NCBI GenBank assembly: GCA_963714255.1
Contig: CAVQNU010000019.1
Span: 48,202-112,201 of the forward strand
Length of the DNA stretch: 64,000 nucleotides
Source of the DNA: Rhodovastum sp963714255
GTDB taxonomy: Bacteria > Pseudomonadota > Alphaproteobacteria > Acetobacterales > Acetobacteraceae
Direction: 5' to 3'
The position numbers and the translations under genes are program-made. The notes beneath the pieces are model-generated. The model was given only the letters and a program-made list of their open reading frames with translations, did no database searches and was not told the origin of the DNA. Within the stretch, counting starts at the first letter, position 1; the number at the start of each line of letters is the position of its first letter. Of this stretch, positions 17,754-25,982 are shown piece after piece.

Positions 17754-19043
17754 TCAGCTGACCGCGCGGCGGGCGAACGACGCCGCACCGAGCGCACCGG
17801 TGTAAATCGAATCCGGATTGATATTGATCTGCAACTCACCATAGTTTTCGCCGATCAGCGCGCGCAGTTCCTTCACCGCCGCTTCGTTCTTGGCGACACC
17901 GCCGGTGAAGGTGAACTGGTCGCGCACCCCGCCGGAGCGCGACAGGATCGACATCGCGCGCAGGATGATGGCCCGGTGCAGCCCGGCCATGATATCCTCC
18001 CGCTTCTCCCCCAGCGCCAGACGGTCGCGCAACTCGGCACCGGCGAACACGGTGCAGGTCGAGTTGATGCGCACCGTGCGCGTGGCCTTCATCGCCAGCG
18101 GGCCAAGCTCGTGCAGCCCCATATTCATCTCGTCGGCGATATAGCCCAGATAGCGCCCGCAGCCGGCCGCACAGCGGTCGTTCATCTGGAAGTTCTCGAC
18201 GATGCCGGCGGCGTCCACCTGAATCGCCTTGGTATCCTGCCCGCCGATGTCCAGCACGGTGCGCGTGTCTGGATACATCATATGCGCGCCAAGTCCGTGG
18301 CAGAGAATCTCCGACCGGATATGCTCTTTCGAGAACGGCAGCGTGACCCGCCCGTACCCGGTGCCGACCAGATAAGTATCTTCCAGCGGGATCTCCAGCG
18401 CATCGTGCACGACATGCGACAAGGCGTCGCTGCCGTCGTGCAGCCGCGTCAGCGCGCGCAGGAACCCGTCGCGCATCTCTTCGTGCGGCGGCCGGTTTTC
18501 CACCTCGATGATCGCCTTGTCATATACGTTCAGCAGTGCGTCGTACGAAAGACCGGCGGACTTCGCCACTTCCTGCGCCACCGCCATGAAGCGCGAGCCG
18601 GCGATGTCACGAAAGAAGTCCGATTTGCGCCGTGCCCCCGGTGCGAACAGATCCGGCGCCTCCTCGCGCAGCCGGACGAACACCGCATCGATCGCCTCGC
18701 GCATCGCCCCGCCGGTGTCGCGGAACCGCTCGGCGCGGGTATGTTCGCGGCACGTCTCGGCCAGATCGGCGAGCTGGTCGAGAAACTGCTCCAGACGAAA
18801 CCCCCGGTCGAGGTCAGCAAGAAACTTGTCGATATCACCGGACACGCCGGGCAGGGCGGCGAGCCCGCGCCGCACCAGCGTGAACCGCGTGGCGATCAGC
18901 GCCTCATAGCGCGCCACCCGGCAGGCGGTATCGTAGTTGGAGCGGGAATTGGTAATCCCCCGCCCCAGCACATCGAGATTCTCGTCCAGCACGACCGCCT
19001 TGGTGGTGGTCGAGCCGAGATCGACGCCGATGAAGCACCGCAT
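17754..19043 (-). CDS. bcrA: Benzoyl-CoA reductase subunit A (class I, ATP-binding)
   Basis: 429 residues. MRCFIGVDLGSTTTKAVVLDE opens the ATPase fold, and NDRCAAGCGRYLGYIADEM contains the cluster cysteines. VLDIGGQDTKAIQVD is the second phosphate motif, FTGGVAKNEAAVKELRALIG the adenosine motif and NINPDSIYTGALGAASFA the C-terminal signature. An insertion at about residues 50-190 distinguishes A from D, as in Thauera BcrA and BadF. I use the ATG at 19043; the longer open frame upstream runs into bcrB. Spacing of 20 bases after bcrB fits one mRNA. Confidence 0.93.
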   Translation of the reverse strand: MRCFIGVDLGSTTTKAVVLDENLDVLGRGITNSRSNYDTACRVARYEALIATRFTLVRRGLAALPGVSGDIDKFLADLDRGFRLEQFLDQLADLAETCREHTRAERFRDTGGAMREAIDAVFVRLREEAPDLFAPGARRKSDFFRDIAGSRFMAVAQEVAKSAGLSYDALLNVYDKAIIEVENRPPHEEMRDGFLRALTRLHDGSDALSHVVHDALEIPLEDTYLVGTGYGRVTLPFSKEHIRSEILCHGLGAHMMYPDTRTVLDIGGQDTKAIQVDAAGIVENFQMNDRCAAGCGRYLGYIADEMNMGLHELGPLAMKATRTVRINSTCTVFAGAELRDRLALGEKREDIMAGLHRAIILRAMSILSRSGGVRDQFTFTGGVAKNEAAVKELRALIGENYGELQININPDSIYTGALGAASFARRAVS

Positions 19044-19063
19044 GAAATGTCCTCCCTCGCCCG

Positions 19064-20362
19064 TCAGGCCGCCGCGACGGCGAGGCCGCCGCGCTTCTGC
19101 TCGATCATTTGCAGATAGCTCTCCAGCCGGTTGCGCACATTGGCCGGCGAGAAATAGCGCGGGTCCACCAGGTCGGTTTCGATGAAGGCGGCCGGCTTGC
19201 CGGTGCGCCGTTCGATTTCGCGCAGCATGAGCAACTGGCCGGCGGAGAAGCTGTTGCAACTTTTGATCGAATTGATCAGCAGCCCGTCGGCCTGGTACTC
19301 GTTCATATACTGCTCGATCATGTCGATCCGCCCGGGCAGGTTGCGGTTGGTGTAGCAGCCCAGGCAGTACTCGGCGAGGCTCTCCAGCGGATGGTCGGGA
19401 TCGTGGCGGAAGCCGAGGTCGTACAACCCGCCCACCTTGGTGTAGGTGCTCGCCACCACCACCGCGCCTTCTTCGTAGAACATTTTCCAGAACTCGCGGA
19501 AGCTCGGCCAGCTCGGCGGGCCTTCGACCACCAGCCGGTAGCGTTCCTCATGCGCCACGCCGTCCGGTGTCACCGGCCCCTCGCCGTCGGCGATGCGCTG
19601 GGCGATCTCGCCGCGCAGCAGCCGGTAATAGTCGGTGGCGTCCTTGGTGCCGCGAAACGCGGTGAAGATCGGCCCGACATAATACACGCCGCCGAAATAT
19701 GCATCGATCGGCGAGGGTTTGTGCTTGGCCGATTCCAGCACCCAGACGAAATCTTCCTCGGCGCGCGCCGACTCCCGCAGGTTCTCGCGCAGCCGGTCGA
19801 TGTCAAACTTCACCCCCGACGCGCGCTCCAGTTTCGGAATCACCTCGTCCTGCAACTGCTTGACGATATAAGTCACCATCGCCTTGGAAGCATGCCCCTC
19901 GCCTTCGTAGGGCACATGCAGCATGGCGGTTTCGCATTTGTAGTGCTGACGCAGCAGCTCGAACCACTTCATGAAGGTGAAGCAGCCGGTATAGGACAGC
20001 AGCAGCAAATCGGGCGGCGGCAGCGGGCGTCCGTCGGGGCCGATATTGCCCCGCGCGATCATGCCCATATCGGCCTTCACATAGGCGCAGACATCCTCGG
20101 AATGGCCGCGCTTTTCGGCCTCCTGGATATAGGCGCCGCTTTTCTTCCGCATGCCGTTCTGCAGCGCATTGATTTCGGGCAGGTTGTTGACCATGTCGAA
20201 GCACATGATCAGCTCATTTAGATTGCCCGGCACGAAGGTCGAAACCACCTTGCGCCCGCTCGCCTGCGCCTCGGCCAGCAGATCGTAATTGGCCGCGATC
20301 ATGTTCTTCTGCTTCACCATCGAAGCTTCTTTGACGATGTCGGCCGTCCTGGTCCCGCTCAT
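19064..20362 (-). CDS. bcrB: Benzoyl-CoA reductase subunit B (HGD-D family)
   Basis: 432 residues of the 2-hydroxyglutaryl-CoA dehydratase D-component family. With subunit C it holds the active site where benzoyl-CoA is reduced to cyclohexa-1,5-diene-1-carbonyl-CoA. Visible features are the VPGNLNELIMCFDMVNNLPE opening, LLLSYTGCFTFMKWFELL and SLAEYCLGCYTNRNLPGR, with likely cluster or substrate cysteines, and GLLINSIKSCNSFSAGQLL. The ATG overlaps the bcrC stop as ATGA, so B and C are made together. Equivalent to BadE. Confidence 0.92.
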   Translation of the reverse strand: MSGTRTADIVKEASMVKQKNMIAANYDLLAEAQASGRKVVSTFVPGNLNELIMCFDMVNNLPEINALQNGMRKKSGAYIQEAEKRGHSEDVCAYVKADMGMIARGNIGPDGRPLPPPDLLLLSYTGCFTFMKWFELLRQHYKCETAMLHVPYEGEGHASKAMVTYIVKQLQDEVIPKLERASGVKFDIDRLRENLRESARAEEDFVWVLESAKHKPSPIDAYFGGVYYVGPIFTAFRGTKDATDYYRLLRGEIAQRIADGEGPVTPDGVAHEERYRLVVEGPPSWPSFREFWKMFYEEGAVVVASTYTKVGGLYDLGFRHDPDHPLESLAEYCLGCYTNRNLPGRIDMIEQYMNEYQADGLLINSIKSCNSFSAGQLLMLREIERRTGKPAAFIETDLVDPRYFSPANVRNRLESYLQMIEQKRGGLAVAAA

Positions 20363-21528
20363 GCTTCGCTCCACAGCTTGATGGAATCGGCAAACGTGCC
20401 GGCCTGTTCGCGGATGGGCTGCATCTGGCCGGAGTTCTCGGCGTATTTGAAGGCGATGTAAGGAACGTTGTGGCGCGCCAGCACGGTCTGCAGCATCGGC
20501 CGGTCGAGCAGCGCCGGGTCGCAGAAGCTGGGGCAGGCGAAGATCACCCCCTCGGCGTCGGTGCGCCGCACTGCCTCCACCAGATACAACCCTTTCTGAT
20601 CTTCATCGGGCTCGTATTTCGCCGGCATGCTCACCGAGTTGTGCAAGTAAGCCAGCGCCAGCGCGGCGATCGGGTCACCCTCCTCCGGCACGTCGGATTT
20701 CTCCCAGCGGTTCACCAGCAGGAAATCGTCATCGACGATGTAGCAGCCGGCCAGTTCGATGGACTTGATCAGATTCAGCGGCGGCTGCTCGCAGAACGCG
20801 CCGGTCACCACCACCCGCGAGTTGTCGCGCATCGGCCGTTCCTCGGCGGCGGCGGCTTCAAGATAGTCAGCCAGCATCCGGTTGTGCTCTTCCACCGCCA
20901 GCACCATGCCGGCGCGCATGAGCAGATACACCTCCGCCGCCGGCGCCTTCCACGGCGTGCGGGCGCGGAACGCATACACCGCCCGCACCAGCCGGCGATT
21001 CTCGTTGTACAGCGCGATGGACGCGCGAATCGCCTCGTCGGTAACCGGCCGACCCGCCACATCCGCCAGCAGGGCGCGCAGTTCGGTCAGTTCGTGGATA
21101 TAAAACGTGCCGCCGACCTGGTCGGAAAAGTTCTGCGGCACGTCGAAATACCGCGCCCGCACCTTCGGAAACAGGATCTTCCACATGCCCGACAGGTTGC
21201 GGATCACGTCGCAGATGCTGGGGAACAACATGGCATCGACGAAATCCAGCCGTCCCGTCACCGCCAGTTCCAGCGTGGAGCGGGGAATGCGGCAAATATA
21301 GCTTTGGTAGTAAGCGTCGCCATGGATCACTTCCAGCTGGTCGCCGCCGCCCAGCACGCCCAGCGGCAGGCCGCCGGCCGCGTGGATCAGTTCGCGCGGC
21401 ACGTAGAACGGCATGAAGCCGACCACGAAGCGGCCGGGTGCGGCGGCTTTCCATTCGCGCGCGGCGCCAAAGTGAAGGTCGTCGAAAATATTCTGGCAGC
21501 GGTCAATGATATCGGCGGTGGCGGTCAT
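20359..21528 (-). CDS. bcrC: Benzoyl-CoA reductase subunit C (HGD-D family)
   Basis: 389 residues. Motifs include GFMPFYVPRELIHAAGGLPLGVLGG, SYICRIPRSTLELAVTG, AMLFPSICDVIRNLSGMWKI, VVTGAFCEQPPLNLIKSIE and EGVIFACPSFCDPALLDRPM, where Cys residues recur at the positions expected for HGD-D type cluster ligands. The start at 21528 gives MTATADIIDR; an ATG six codons upstream would overlap dch and is less likely. It is downstream of dch with a 2-base gap. Equivalent to BadD. Confidence 0.92.
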   Translation of the reverse strand: MTATADIIDRCQNIFDDLHFGAAREWKAAAPGRFVVGFMPFYVPRELIHAAGGLPLGVLGGGDQLEVIHGDAYYQSYICRIPRSTLELAVTGRLDFVDAMLFPSICDVIRNLSGMWKILFPKVRARYFDVPQNFSDQVGGTFYIHELTELRALLADVAGRPVTDEAIRASIALYNENRRLVRAVYAFRARTPWKAPAAEVYLLMRAGMVLAVEEHNRMLADYLEAAAAEERPMRDNSRVVVTGAFCEQPPLNLIKSIELAGCYIVDDDFLLVNRWEKSDVPEEGDPIAALALAYLHNSVSMPAKYEPDEDQKGLYLVEAVRRTDAEGVIFACPSFCDPALLDRPMLQTVLARHNVPYIAFKYAENSGQMQPIREQAGTFADSIKLWSEA

Positions 21529-21530
21529 GC

Positions 21531-22298
21531 TCAGTGGTGCTCCCATCGGGCCGGGCGCCGGGCGAGGAACGCATCGAGCCCCTCGCGCGCGTCGTGGGTG
21601 GACATCAGATCATCGAGATACAGGCGTTCGAGCCGCGCCAATCGCTCCCGCACGCGCGCAACGAAATCCACCCGCGCGGCCTGCACGGCGAACCGCACGG
21701 CCGCCGCGCTTTTGTCGGCAAGGTGGGCTGCGAACCAGGCGCGCGCGGCGGCCTCCGGGTCTTCGGCCAACGCACTCACCAGCCCGACGGCGCGCGCCTC
21801 CTCGGCGGTCAGGCTGCGGCCCGACAGCAGCATCTCCTCGGCCGCGGCGCGCCCAATCCGCTCGGGCAGCACCGCCGACGCGAACGGCGCGAACACGCCC
21901 AGGCGAATTTCGGGCTGGCCGAACCGCGCGTCGGGGGCTGCGAAAATCAGCGTCCCGGCCAGCGCCACTTCCAGCCCGCCGCCCAGGCACTGGCCGCGCA
22001 CCGCCAACAGCAGCGGCACCGGGCTTGCCAGCATGTGCAGCAGCAGCGCGTGCAACGAGGCCAGCATCGCCGCGCAATTCGCCGGAAGATGCTCTTCCAC
22101 GCTCGCCCCGAAGCTGAAATGCGGCCCCTCGGCATCCACCAGCACGCAGCGAAGGTCAGGCCGCGGCAGATGCTCCGCCAGCGCCGCGTCCAGTGCTGCG
22201 ATCATCGCGGCATCGACGATGTTCGCCTTGGGCCGGTCCAGGCGCAGGCGCAGCAGCGCGCCTTCTTCCTCCAGCCAAACGCGCAGCGGCGCGGTCAT
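21531..22298 (-). CDS. dch: Cyclohexa-1,5-dienecarbonyl-CoA hydratase
   Basis: 255 residues of the crotonase fold. It would add water to the dienoyl-CoA made by benzoyl-CoA reductase, giving 6-hydroxycyclohex-1-ene-1-carbonyl-CoA. LRLDRPKANIVDAAMIAALD and HFSFGASVEEHLP are close to Dch signatures; LLAVRGQCLGGGLEVALAG forms the oxyanion hole. Identification as Dch rather than a generic enoyl-CoA hydratase rests on the first two motifs and on the neighbours. Its ATG overlaps the oah stop (ATGA). Confidence 0.88.
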   Translation of the reverse strand: MTAPLRVWLEEEGALLRLRLDRPKANIVDAAMIAALDAALAEHLPRPDLRCVLVDAEGPHFSFGASVEEHLPANCAAMLASLHALLLHMLASPVPLLLAVRGQCLGGGLEVALAGTLIFAAPDARFGQPEIRLGVFAPFASAVLPERIGRAAAEEMLLSGRSLTAEEARAVGLVSALAEDPEAAARAWFAAHLADKSAAAVRFAVQAARVDFVARVRERLARLERLYLDDLMSTHDAREGLDAFLARRPARWEHH

Positions 22299-23437
22299 TC
22301 CGCGGCGTCCGTTGCGCGCGGGATCAGGCTTTCCACCAGCTCGGCCGTCCACGGCGCGCCGCGCGCCAGCGCCTGGCGCAGCGCCACAAAGTCGATTTCG
22401 CGATTGTCGCGCGGACCTTCATTAAACGCGCGGAAGCCGGTGCGCGCCTCGGCCAGCATGTTCAGCGCCAGCCAGGCGCGGCTGTCCTCCTTGTTGCGGT
22501 TCCATGTTTCGATCTTCGGCTTGCGCAGCTCCTCGAAGGTCTTGGTCAGACACTCGGGGAAAGTCAGCAGCAGCTTGCCGCACAGCGCCTCGACCGCGGC
22601 ATCGAGCAAGGCAAGATCGACCGTGCCGCGCGCCAGCGTCTTCTTCGCCTCGGCCAGTTCCTCGCCGGTGCGCGGCTCGCCATGCACGATCCGCCCAAAC
22701 CCATCCAGATACCGGTCGGTGATCACCAGCGGATTGGCCACGAACACGCCGTCCACTTTCAGCGCCGGCACCACATCCAGAATCATGCCGAGCCGGTACG
22801 CCTTGTGCGCCGACCACGGCTCGCACAGCGTGCCGGTTTCCATCGCCCGCTCCGCGCCCACCATAAGCGGCAGGAAGTCGGTCGCCCCGCCGATTGGCGC
22901 CGATCCATGCTTCGGCCCGGCCTGGCCGAACCTTGCAAGATCCTGTGCGACCGAAAAGTCGCAGGCCATGCCGATCTCCTGCCCGCCGCCGATGCGCATG
23001 CCGTTGACGCGGCAGATCACCGGCTTGTCGCAGCCCAGGATGGACGACACCATGTCGTTGAACACCCGCATGTACTGCCGGTATTCCTGCGGATTGCCCG
23101 AATAGTACTCGGCATATTCTTTGGTATTGCCGCCGGTGCAGAAGGCGCGGTCGCCGGCCCCGGTGAACACCACCGCAACCACGTCGCGCGCCACCGACGC
23201 GGCACGGAACGCCAGCGTCACGCCCTTCGCCATCGCGGTCGTGTAGGAATTGTACTGCGACGGGTTGTCCAGCGTGATCCAGCAATTGAACAACCCGTCG
23301 GCCACGCGGCCTTCCGGTGTGCGCGCCGGGCGTTTCTCAACCCGCACGCCCGGGGTGGAAAACTCCGGCACCAGATTATGGTCGGCCAAATGCGCAGGGC
23401 TTGTGCGGTCGGCGACCGCGAGCGGTGAGTCGGTCAT
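22295..23437 (-). CDS. oah: 6-oxocyclohex-1-ene-1-carbonyl-CoA hydrolase
   Basis: 380 residues, longer than ordinary crotonases and matching Oah length. It hydrates and then opens the ring to 3-hydroxypimeloyl-CoA. Motifs are ITLDNPSQYNSYTTAMAKGV, FTGAGDRAFCTGGNTKEYAEYYSG, CRVNGMRIGGGQEIGMACDFSV and GPKHGSAPIGGATDFLPLMVG. This degradation branch is the Thauera/Magnetospirillum type, unlike the BadK/BadH/BadI route of Rhodopseudomonas. The start at 23437 has an AGGAG site; it begins 20 bases after had. Confidence 0.93.
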   Translation of the reverse strand: MTDSPLAVADRTSPAHLADHNLVPEFSTPGVRVEKRPARTPEGRVADGLFNCWITLDNPSQYNSYTTAMAKGVTLAFRAASVARDVVAVVFTGAGDRAFCTGGNTKEYAEYYSGNPQEYRQYMRVFNDMVSSILGCDKPVICRVNGMRIGGGQEIGMACDFSVAQDLARFGQAGPKHGSAPIGGATDFLPLMVGAERAMETGTLCEPWSAHKAYRLGMILDVVPALKVDGVFVANPLVITDRYLDGFGRIVHGEPRTGEELAEAKKTLARGTVDLALLDAAVEALCGKLLLTFPECLTKTFEELRKPKIETWNRNKEDSRAWLALNMLAEARTGFRAFNEGPRDNREIDFVALRQALARGAPWTAELVESLIPRATDAAE

Positions 23438-23457
23438 GTTGGCAACTCCTGTGGGCG

Positions 23458-24531
23458 TCAAACGCCGGGCGTCAGCACGACGCGTCGCGTCACCTTGTGC
23501 TGATGCACCGCGTCGAACACGGCGTTGATGTCATCGAGCGGCCGCTGCTCGACAAACGGCTTCACCCGCACCCGCCCGTCCAGCACGAGATCGAGTGCCG
23601 CCGGATACAGCTCCGGTGGGCAGCCCCAGTTGCCGAGCGCGCGCGCATCGAAGGCCATCAGGTTGGACAGGCGCAGCTCGACGCGGTCCATGGTGAACCC
23701 CACCACCGACAGCGTGGCGCCATGCACCAGCAGCCCATAGGCGGTGAGCTGCCCGGCCGCGGTGCCGGAACATTCGAAAATGTTCCACTCCGTAACCGGC
23801 AGTTTTTGGCTGCGGGCGAATTCCTGAATGGCGGCGCGCAAGCCGCGCGCATCGAGGCTGCGCGCATTCAGCGTCAGCGCCGCGCCATGCTGCGCGACCG
23901 CGGCCAGCTTCGCGTCGTCCACGTCGATCGCCACCACCGTGGCGCCGAACGCGCGCGCCACCTGCACGGCATAGCCGCCGACGCCGCCCACGCCCACCAC
24001 AACGGCCAGCGACCCGGGCGCGACGCCTGCGCGCACCACCGCCTGATACGGCGTGGTCAGCGCGTCGGCCACCACGGACACATCGGCCAGGTCGAGGCCC
24101 GCGTTGGCCAGCCGCCCCAAATCCACCGGGCACAGGCCGCGCGCGGGCACCACGATGTGGCTGGCAAACCCACCCTGGATGTCATTGCCGGGCATTTTCT
24201 GCTGCCGGCAGATCGTGCCCCGGCCGCGCCGGCATAAATCGCACGCGCCGCAAGGCAGCACCGCCGGCACGATCACGCTGCGCCCGACCCAGCTCTCCGC
24301 CCCCGCGCCGGCAGCCACCACGGTGCCGCTGACCTCATGGCCGAGCGCCAGCGGCAGGTCATGGTTCACCCGCACGCCGTCGAAGAAATAGCCGAGATCG
24401 GTATGGCAGACGCCGCACCCGGCCACTTGCACCACCACCTCGTCCGGTGGCGGCGGGAAGGGCTCGAAGGGCGCGCGTTGCATGGGCGCGTTGGCGGACG
24501 TCATCACCCATCGGTATGCCGGCCGGTGCAT
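23458..24531 (-). CDS. had: 6-hydroxycyclohex-1-ene-1-carbonyl-CoA dehydrogenase
   Basis: 357 residues of a zinc-dependent medium-chain alcohol dehydrogenase. Catalytic zinc ligands lie in GCGVCHTDLGYFFDGV and LALGHEVSG; structural zinc cysteines in LPCGACDLCRRGRGTIC. The NAD motif is VVGVGGVGGYAVQVAR. In the Thauera pathway Had oxidises the Dch product. There are two close ATGs: at 24537 the ribosome site GGAGG is almost touching, while at 24531 it is 8 bases away, so I choose 24531. First gene of the had-oah-dch-bcrCBAD operon. Confidence 0.9.
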   Translation of the reverse strand: MHRPAYRWVMTSANAPMQRAPFEPFPPPPDEVVVQVAGCGVCHTDLGYFFDGVRVNHDLPLALGHEVSGTVVAAGAGAESWVGRSVIVPAVLPCGACDLCRRGRGTICRQQKMPGNDIQGGFASHIVVPARGLCPVDLGRLANAGLDLADVSVVADALTTPYQAVVRAGVAPGSLAVVVGVGGVGGYAVQVARAFGATVVAIDVDDAKLAAVAQHGAALTLNARSLDARGLRAAIQEFARSQKLPVTEWNIFECSGTAAGQLTAYGLLVHGATLSVVGFTMDRVELRLSNLMAFDARALGNWGCPPELYPAALDLVLDGRVRVKPFVEQRPLDDINAVFDAVHQHKVTRRVVLTPGV

Positions 24532-24574
24532 GTTCATTTCCTCCCGCCTCGTGTGCCGGTGGGCGGCACGACGT

Positions 24575-24598
24575 AAACTGGTATTGTCTTACGGGTTT
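24575..24598. promoter_or_regulatory. Candidate operator upstream of had
   Basis: An imperfect inverted repeat AAACTGGTA-N6-TACGGGTTT (7 of 9 pairs) lies 44-67 bases before the had start, in the had/osmC divergent region. The position suits a repressor or activator of the benzoyl-CoA operon. No regulator is encoded beside it, and I cannot name the protein that would bind. Confidence 0.35.
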
Positions 24599-24624
24599 AC
24601 CATTGGTGCGTCAACCGGAAAGAC

Positions 24625-24666
24625 GGAAGGAAGGCCAGGGCTCTGCCCCGGCCTTCCTTCCTTCCT
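24625..24666. repeat. Dispersed palindromic repeat, copy D (half element)
   Basis: GGAAGGAAGGCCAGGGC pairs with a CCGGCCTTCCTTCC arm. Only the terminal stem of the repeat is present, upstream of the osmC-type gene. Confidence 0.75.
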
Positions 24667-24713
24667 GCCGCCATGCCAAGCTGACCCACCGAAAACCGCA
24701 AGGGGAAACACCC

Positions 24714-25145
24714 ATGGCAACCATCAAGCGCCACGCCAGCGCCGCCTGGCACGGCTCCGGCAAGGACGGCAGCGGCACCCTGACCACCCAGAGCGCCACG
24801 CTGAAAGACACGCCCTATTCCTTCCATGCCCGTTTCGGCGACGGCGCCGGCACCAACCCGGAGGAGCTGATCGCCGCCGCGCATGCCGGCTGTTTCAGCA
24901 TGGCGCTGGCCTTCCAGCTGGGCGGCGCCGGCTATACCCCCGACAGCATCCACACCGACGCCCGGCTGACCCTGGAGCAGGATGGCGAGGGCTGGAAAAT
25001 CTCTGCAGTGCATCTGGTGCTGCGGGCGAAGGTGCCGGGGATCGACAAGGACACGTTCGCGGACATCGCCGGCAAGGCGAAGGCGGGTTGCCCGGTCTCC
25101 AAGGTGCTGAACGCCGACATTACGTTGGACGCGACGTTGGCGTAG
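24714..25145 (+). CDS. OsmC-family peroxiredoxin
   Basis: 143 residues. TNPEELIAAAHAGCFSMALAFQL carries the first redox cysteine, and GKAKAGCPVSKVLNADITLDA the second, with the arrangement typical of OsmC/Ohr proteins that reduce organic hydroperoxides. The start follows an AAGGGG site. It stands alone between two short palindromic repeats and is divergent from had. Confidence 0.92.
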   Translation: MATIKRHASAAWHGSGKDGSGTLTTQSATLKDTPYSFHARFGDGAGTNPEELIAAAHAGCFSMALAFQLGGAGYTPDSIHTDARLTLEQDGEGWKISAVHLVLRAKVPGIDKDTFADIAGKAKAGCPVSKVLNADITLDATLA

Positions 25146-25146
25146 C

Positions 25147-25180
25147 AGCAAGGCCAGGGGCAGAGCCCCTGGCCTTCCTC
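25147..25180. repeat. Dispersed palindromic repeat, copy E (short)
   Basis: AAGGCCAGGGGCAGAGCCCC followed by TGGCCTTCC forms one stem between the convergent osmC-type gene and the DUF2155 gene. It may serve both as a terminator. Confidence 0.75.
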
Positions 25181-25182
25181 CG

Positions 25183-25767
25183 TCACCCCGCGCGGCACCC
25201 CATGAACCGTATATCGTAAACCGGGTGCTCGAAGACCGACACTGCCGGCTCGGACAGCAGCATCCACGCCCGGAACGGCTTGCTGCCGGGTCGCGTATCG
25301 GTGATTTCCATGAAGGCGGCGGAATCCGGCGCCACAATCGGCGGCCGCACCACGCAGGCCCGCGCCACCACCGTTAGCGTGCCGAAATGCAGCTCCTGCC
25401 CGGTCCGCCCGCTCAGCGGCGTCGTGCGGCCCGACACCTTATCCAGCCCGACCAGATCCACAACCGACGCCGACTTCCAGATATCGGGCGCACTCGGCGG
25501 CGGCGGCTGCACCGGCGCCGCCGGGGCTGCCTGCTCGGGGGCGGGCTGTGCAGGCGCCGGCTGTCTGGGGGAAGGAGCTTCGGGCGGAAATGCATCGAGC
25601 GGCGGCACGTATGGCTCCCGCGGCGTGGCGGGTGGGAACGCGGAAAATCCCGGCGGCTGCGCCAGGGCCCCCGGCGCGCCGGGGGCCAATGCCGCGACAA
25701 GAAGCGCGGCCGCCCACTTCATGCGGCGGCCCGTCATGCGGCGGCCCGTCATGCGGCGGTGCGTCAT
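25183..25767 (-). CDS. DUF2155-domain exported protein
   Basis: 194 residues from the ATG at 25767. After a basic start comes a signal peptide (MKWAAALLVAALAPGAPGALAQ), then a Pro/Ala-rich linker, then the DUF2155 domain: VVDLVGLDKVSGRTTPLSG, FGTLTVVARACVVRPP and FRAWMLLSEPAVSVFEHPVYDI. The family is alphaproteobacterial, periplasmic and of unknown function. The first 15 codons are encoded by a 15-base tandem repeat giving four in-frame ATGs (25767, 25752, 25737, 25722). The ATG at 25767 overlaps the previous stop (ATGA), which favours it, but 25722 alone would make a normal signal peptide. Confidence 0.85.
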   Translation of the reverse strand: MTHRRMTGRRMTGRRMKWAAALLVAALAPGAPGALAQPPGFSAFPPATPREPYVPPLDAFPPEAPSPRQPAPAQPAPEQAAPAAPVQPPPPSAPDIWKSASVVDLVGLDKVSGRTTPLSGRTGQELHFGTLTVVARACVVRPPIVAPDSAAFMEITDTRPGSKPFRAWMLLSEPAVSVFEHPVYDIRFMGCRAG

Positions 25768-25778
25768 GCGGCGGTGCG
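25720..25778 (-). repeat. 15-base tandem repeat at a start codon
   Basis: Four units of about 15 bases (on the minus strand ACGGGCCGCCGCATG, with one-base variants) span the junction of the small ORF and the DUF2155 gene. Each full unit adds MTGRR or MTHRR to the N-terminus. Confidence 0.85.
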
Positions 25779-25982
25779 CTTCGGGCTGCGCAGCGCGTGC
25801 ACCATGTCGGTCAGGATGGCGCGCATGGCCTGCTCATCCACCCCCATCAGCACCGCATCCTCGAACGCGTCCTGCATGATTTCCGCCAGCTCGGCATGGT
25901 TCTCGGCCAGCGTCTTCAGCTTCTCCCGGCACGACACCGGCGCGCCGTCGGCCTGCGGCCAGAGCGGCGGCGGCGCGATCAT
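25764..25982 (-). CDS. Small conserved-context protein after mlaD
   Basis: 72 residues: REKLKTLAENHAELAEIMQDAFEDAVLMGVDEQAMRAILTDMVHAL is probably a helical bundle with no signal peptide. Its start overlaps the mlaD stop and its stop overlaps the DUF2155 start, each by four bases, so it is almost certainly translated. I do not recognise the family. Cytoplasmic location is inferred from the lack of any membrane segment. Confidence 0.7.
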   Translation of the reverse strand: MIAPPPLWPQADGAPVSCREKLKTLAENHAELAEIMQDAFEDAVLMGVDEQAMRAILTDMVHALRSPKRTAA

